NCBI GenBank assembly: GCA_023451915.1
Contig: JAEXXS010000189.1
Span: 1 to 8,101 of the forward strand
DNA length: 8,101 nt
Direction: 5' to 3'
Source: Pseudomonadota bacterium
Lineage (GTDB): Bacteria; Pseudomonadota; Alphaproteobacteria; Rhizobiales; Rhizobiaceae
Shown here: positions 7,411-8,101 of the stretch, in pieces
How the letters are laid out: each line of letters starts with the position of its first letter
Position numbering within the stretch: the stretch's first letter is position 1
Notes under the pieces: model-generated
What the model saw: the letters and a program-made list of their open reading frames with translations, nothing else
Databases searched by the model: none
What the model was told of the DNA's origin: nothing
Made by a program: the position numbers and the translations under genes

Positions 7411-8101
7411 TCAATGGGCGGGCGAGGGAACCGCCGAAGGCGCAGCGTCACCCAGCGCAAGCGGCGGCTGTTTGGGCGGGTTCCAGCCCATATAATTGTA
7501 GAACGCATAGCGCCCGATGCCGATTGCTTCATGGAGGGCCAGATCGGTCGCCAGAAAAGAAAGACCCGACGAAGACATACTGGTATGCGCCGCCGTCAGA
7601 AAACCGGCCGCGACCGGCTCTGGCTCTACACCGAAATGCGCCAGATACAGCAAATCGCGCTTGATGATCGGCGCTGCCTGCAGCAGCACGGTTTTCGCAG
7701 GCTTGATCGCGCGCAGAATTGCCGCAGTGTTTTTCGCGTTCTGCCAGCTGTTCCGGCTCCTCTCGTCCAGCAGAATAGAATCGGCATCAAGACCGACCTT
7801 CACCAGCTGGCCGGCAATCGATGCCGCCTCGGACATACCCGTTCCGGCCACATCCGCGCCGCTGACGATGAAGGTGCACTTCAGGCCGCTCTTGATACAG
7901 TGATAGTTCATGCCCGCAGCAGCAAGGATCGGCCCATAGGAAAAGGCGAGCGGTTCCACCACTTTTTCACCGCGCTCCATGACGTTCTGCGTGCCCAGGC
8001 CGAAAATGATAAAGGCGGTGTTGTCTTCAAGCGGCGATTGCAGCGTGGATGAATAGGGCGACTGCAAGCGGTTCATCAGATAATCGGGCAGGATGCCCGA
8101 C
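7411..8101 (-). CDS. DUF218 family (SanA/YdcF/ElyC-like) envelope protein, 5' end beyond window
   Basis: The open frame continues to the right edge (it reads SGILPDYLMNRLQ across the first internal ATG at 8076), so the true start is probably outside. About 229 residues are visible. The DUF218 pattern is recognisable: a first beta strand AFIIFGLGTQ, then FIVSGADVAGTGMSEAA (the SGG...SEA-type motif), GLDADSILLDERSRNSWQNA (the E...S.NT.ENA motif, with Trp-Gln in place of the usual Thr-x), then KTVLLQAAPIIKRDLLYLAHFGV. The usual His of the TS.HM.RA segment seems absent (QAAPIIKRD). The family sits in the inner membrane or periplasm and is linked to envelope or peptidoglycan integrity; the biochemical activity is not settled. 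The C-terminus PPLALGDAAPSAVPSPAH is Pro/Ala-rich and probably disordered. It is upstream of the sulfate operon on the same strand but separated by 194 nt; no functional tie is evident. Confidence 0.8.
   Translation of the reverse strand, partial: SGILPDYLMNRLQSPYSSTLQSPLEDNTAFIIFGLGTQNVMERGEKVVEPLAFSYGPILAAAGMNYHCIKSGLKCTFIVSGADVAGTGMSEAASIAGQLVKVGLDADSILLDERSRNSWQNAKNTAAILRAIKPAKTVLLQAAPIIKRDLLYLAHFGVEPEPVAAGFLTAAHTSMSSSGLSFLATDLALHEAIGIGRYAFYNYMGWNPPKQPPLALGDAAPSAVPSPAH

Noticed and set aside
1..8101. CRISPR array, tRNA, rRNA, prophage or defence genes
   Set aside because: No regularly spaced repeats, RNA gene signatures, integrase, transposase or defence domains were seen on either strand.

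Overview
The window looks like chromosomal DNA of a GC-rich alphaproteobacterium of the order Hyphomicrobiales, most likely Brucellaceae (Brucella, including former Ochrobactrum). Three things point there: the start of a very long cyclic beta-1,2-glucan synthase gene, its location next to a sulfate ABC transporter operon (an order I recall from Brucella), and a roughly 104-bp palindromic repeat between them that resembles the Bru-RS elements. The species cannot be fixed from this sequence alone.

All recognisable genes lie on the minus strand. In transcription order, from the right end of the window: a DUF218 (SanA/YdcF/ElyC-type) envelope protein cut off by the right edge (7411-8101); the sulfate operon, consisting of periplasmic sulfate-binding protein (6176-7216), permease CysT (5184-6050), permease CysW (4313-5194) and ATPase CysA (3161-4225); then a repeat element (3061-3164), a strong intrinsic terminator (2983-3030), an AT-rich upstream region, and the first 863 codons of the glucan synthase gene (1-2591), which runs off the left edge.

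The sulfate genes form one complete importer. Sbp captures sulfate in the periplasm, CysT and CysW form the membrane channel, and CysA hydrolyses ATP. cysT and cysW overlap by 11 nt. Stem-loops follow the sbp and cysW stop codons, and neither is followed by a U-tract, which suggests segmental control of message abundance rather than separate transcription units. The terminator separates this operon from cgs, which makes the periplasmic cyclic glucan used for osmotic adaptation and, in Brucella and rhizobia, host interaction.

This is mostly an ordinary, conserved region. I did not find a convincing undescribed system. The points most worth a second look are the repeat that supplies the cysA stop codon, the hairpins inside the operon, and the 194-nt leader of sbp. 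Long plus-strand open frames opposite cgs, cysA, cysW, cysT and sbp are shadows of the real genes.
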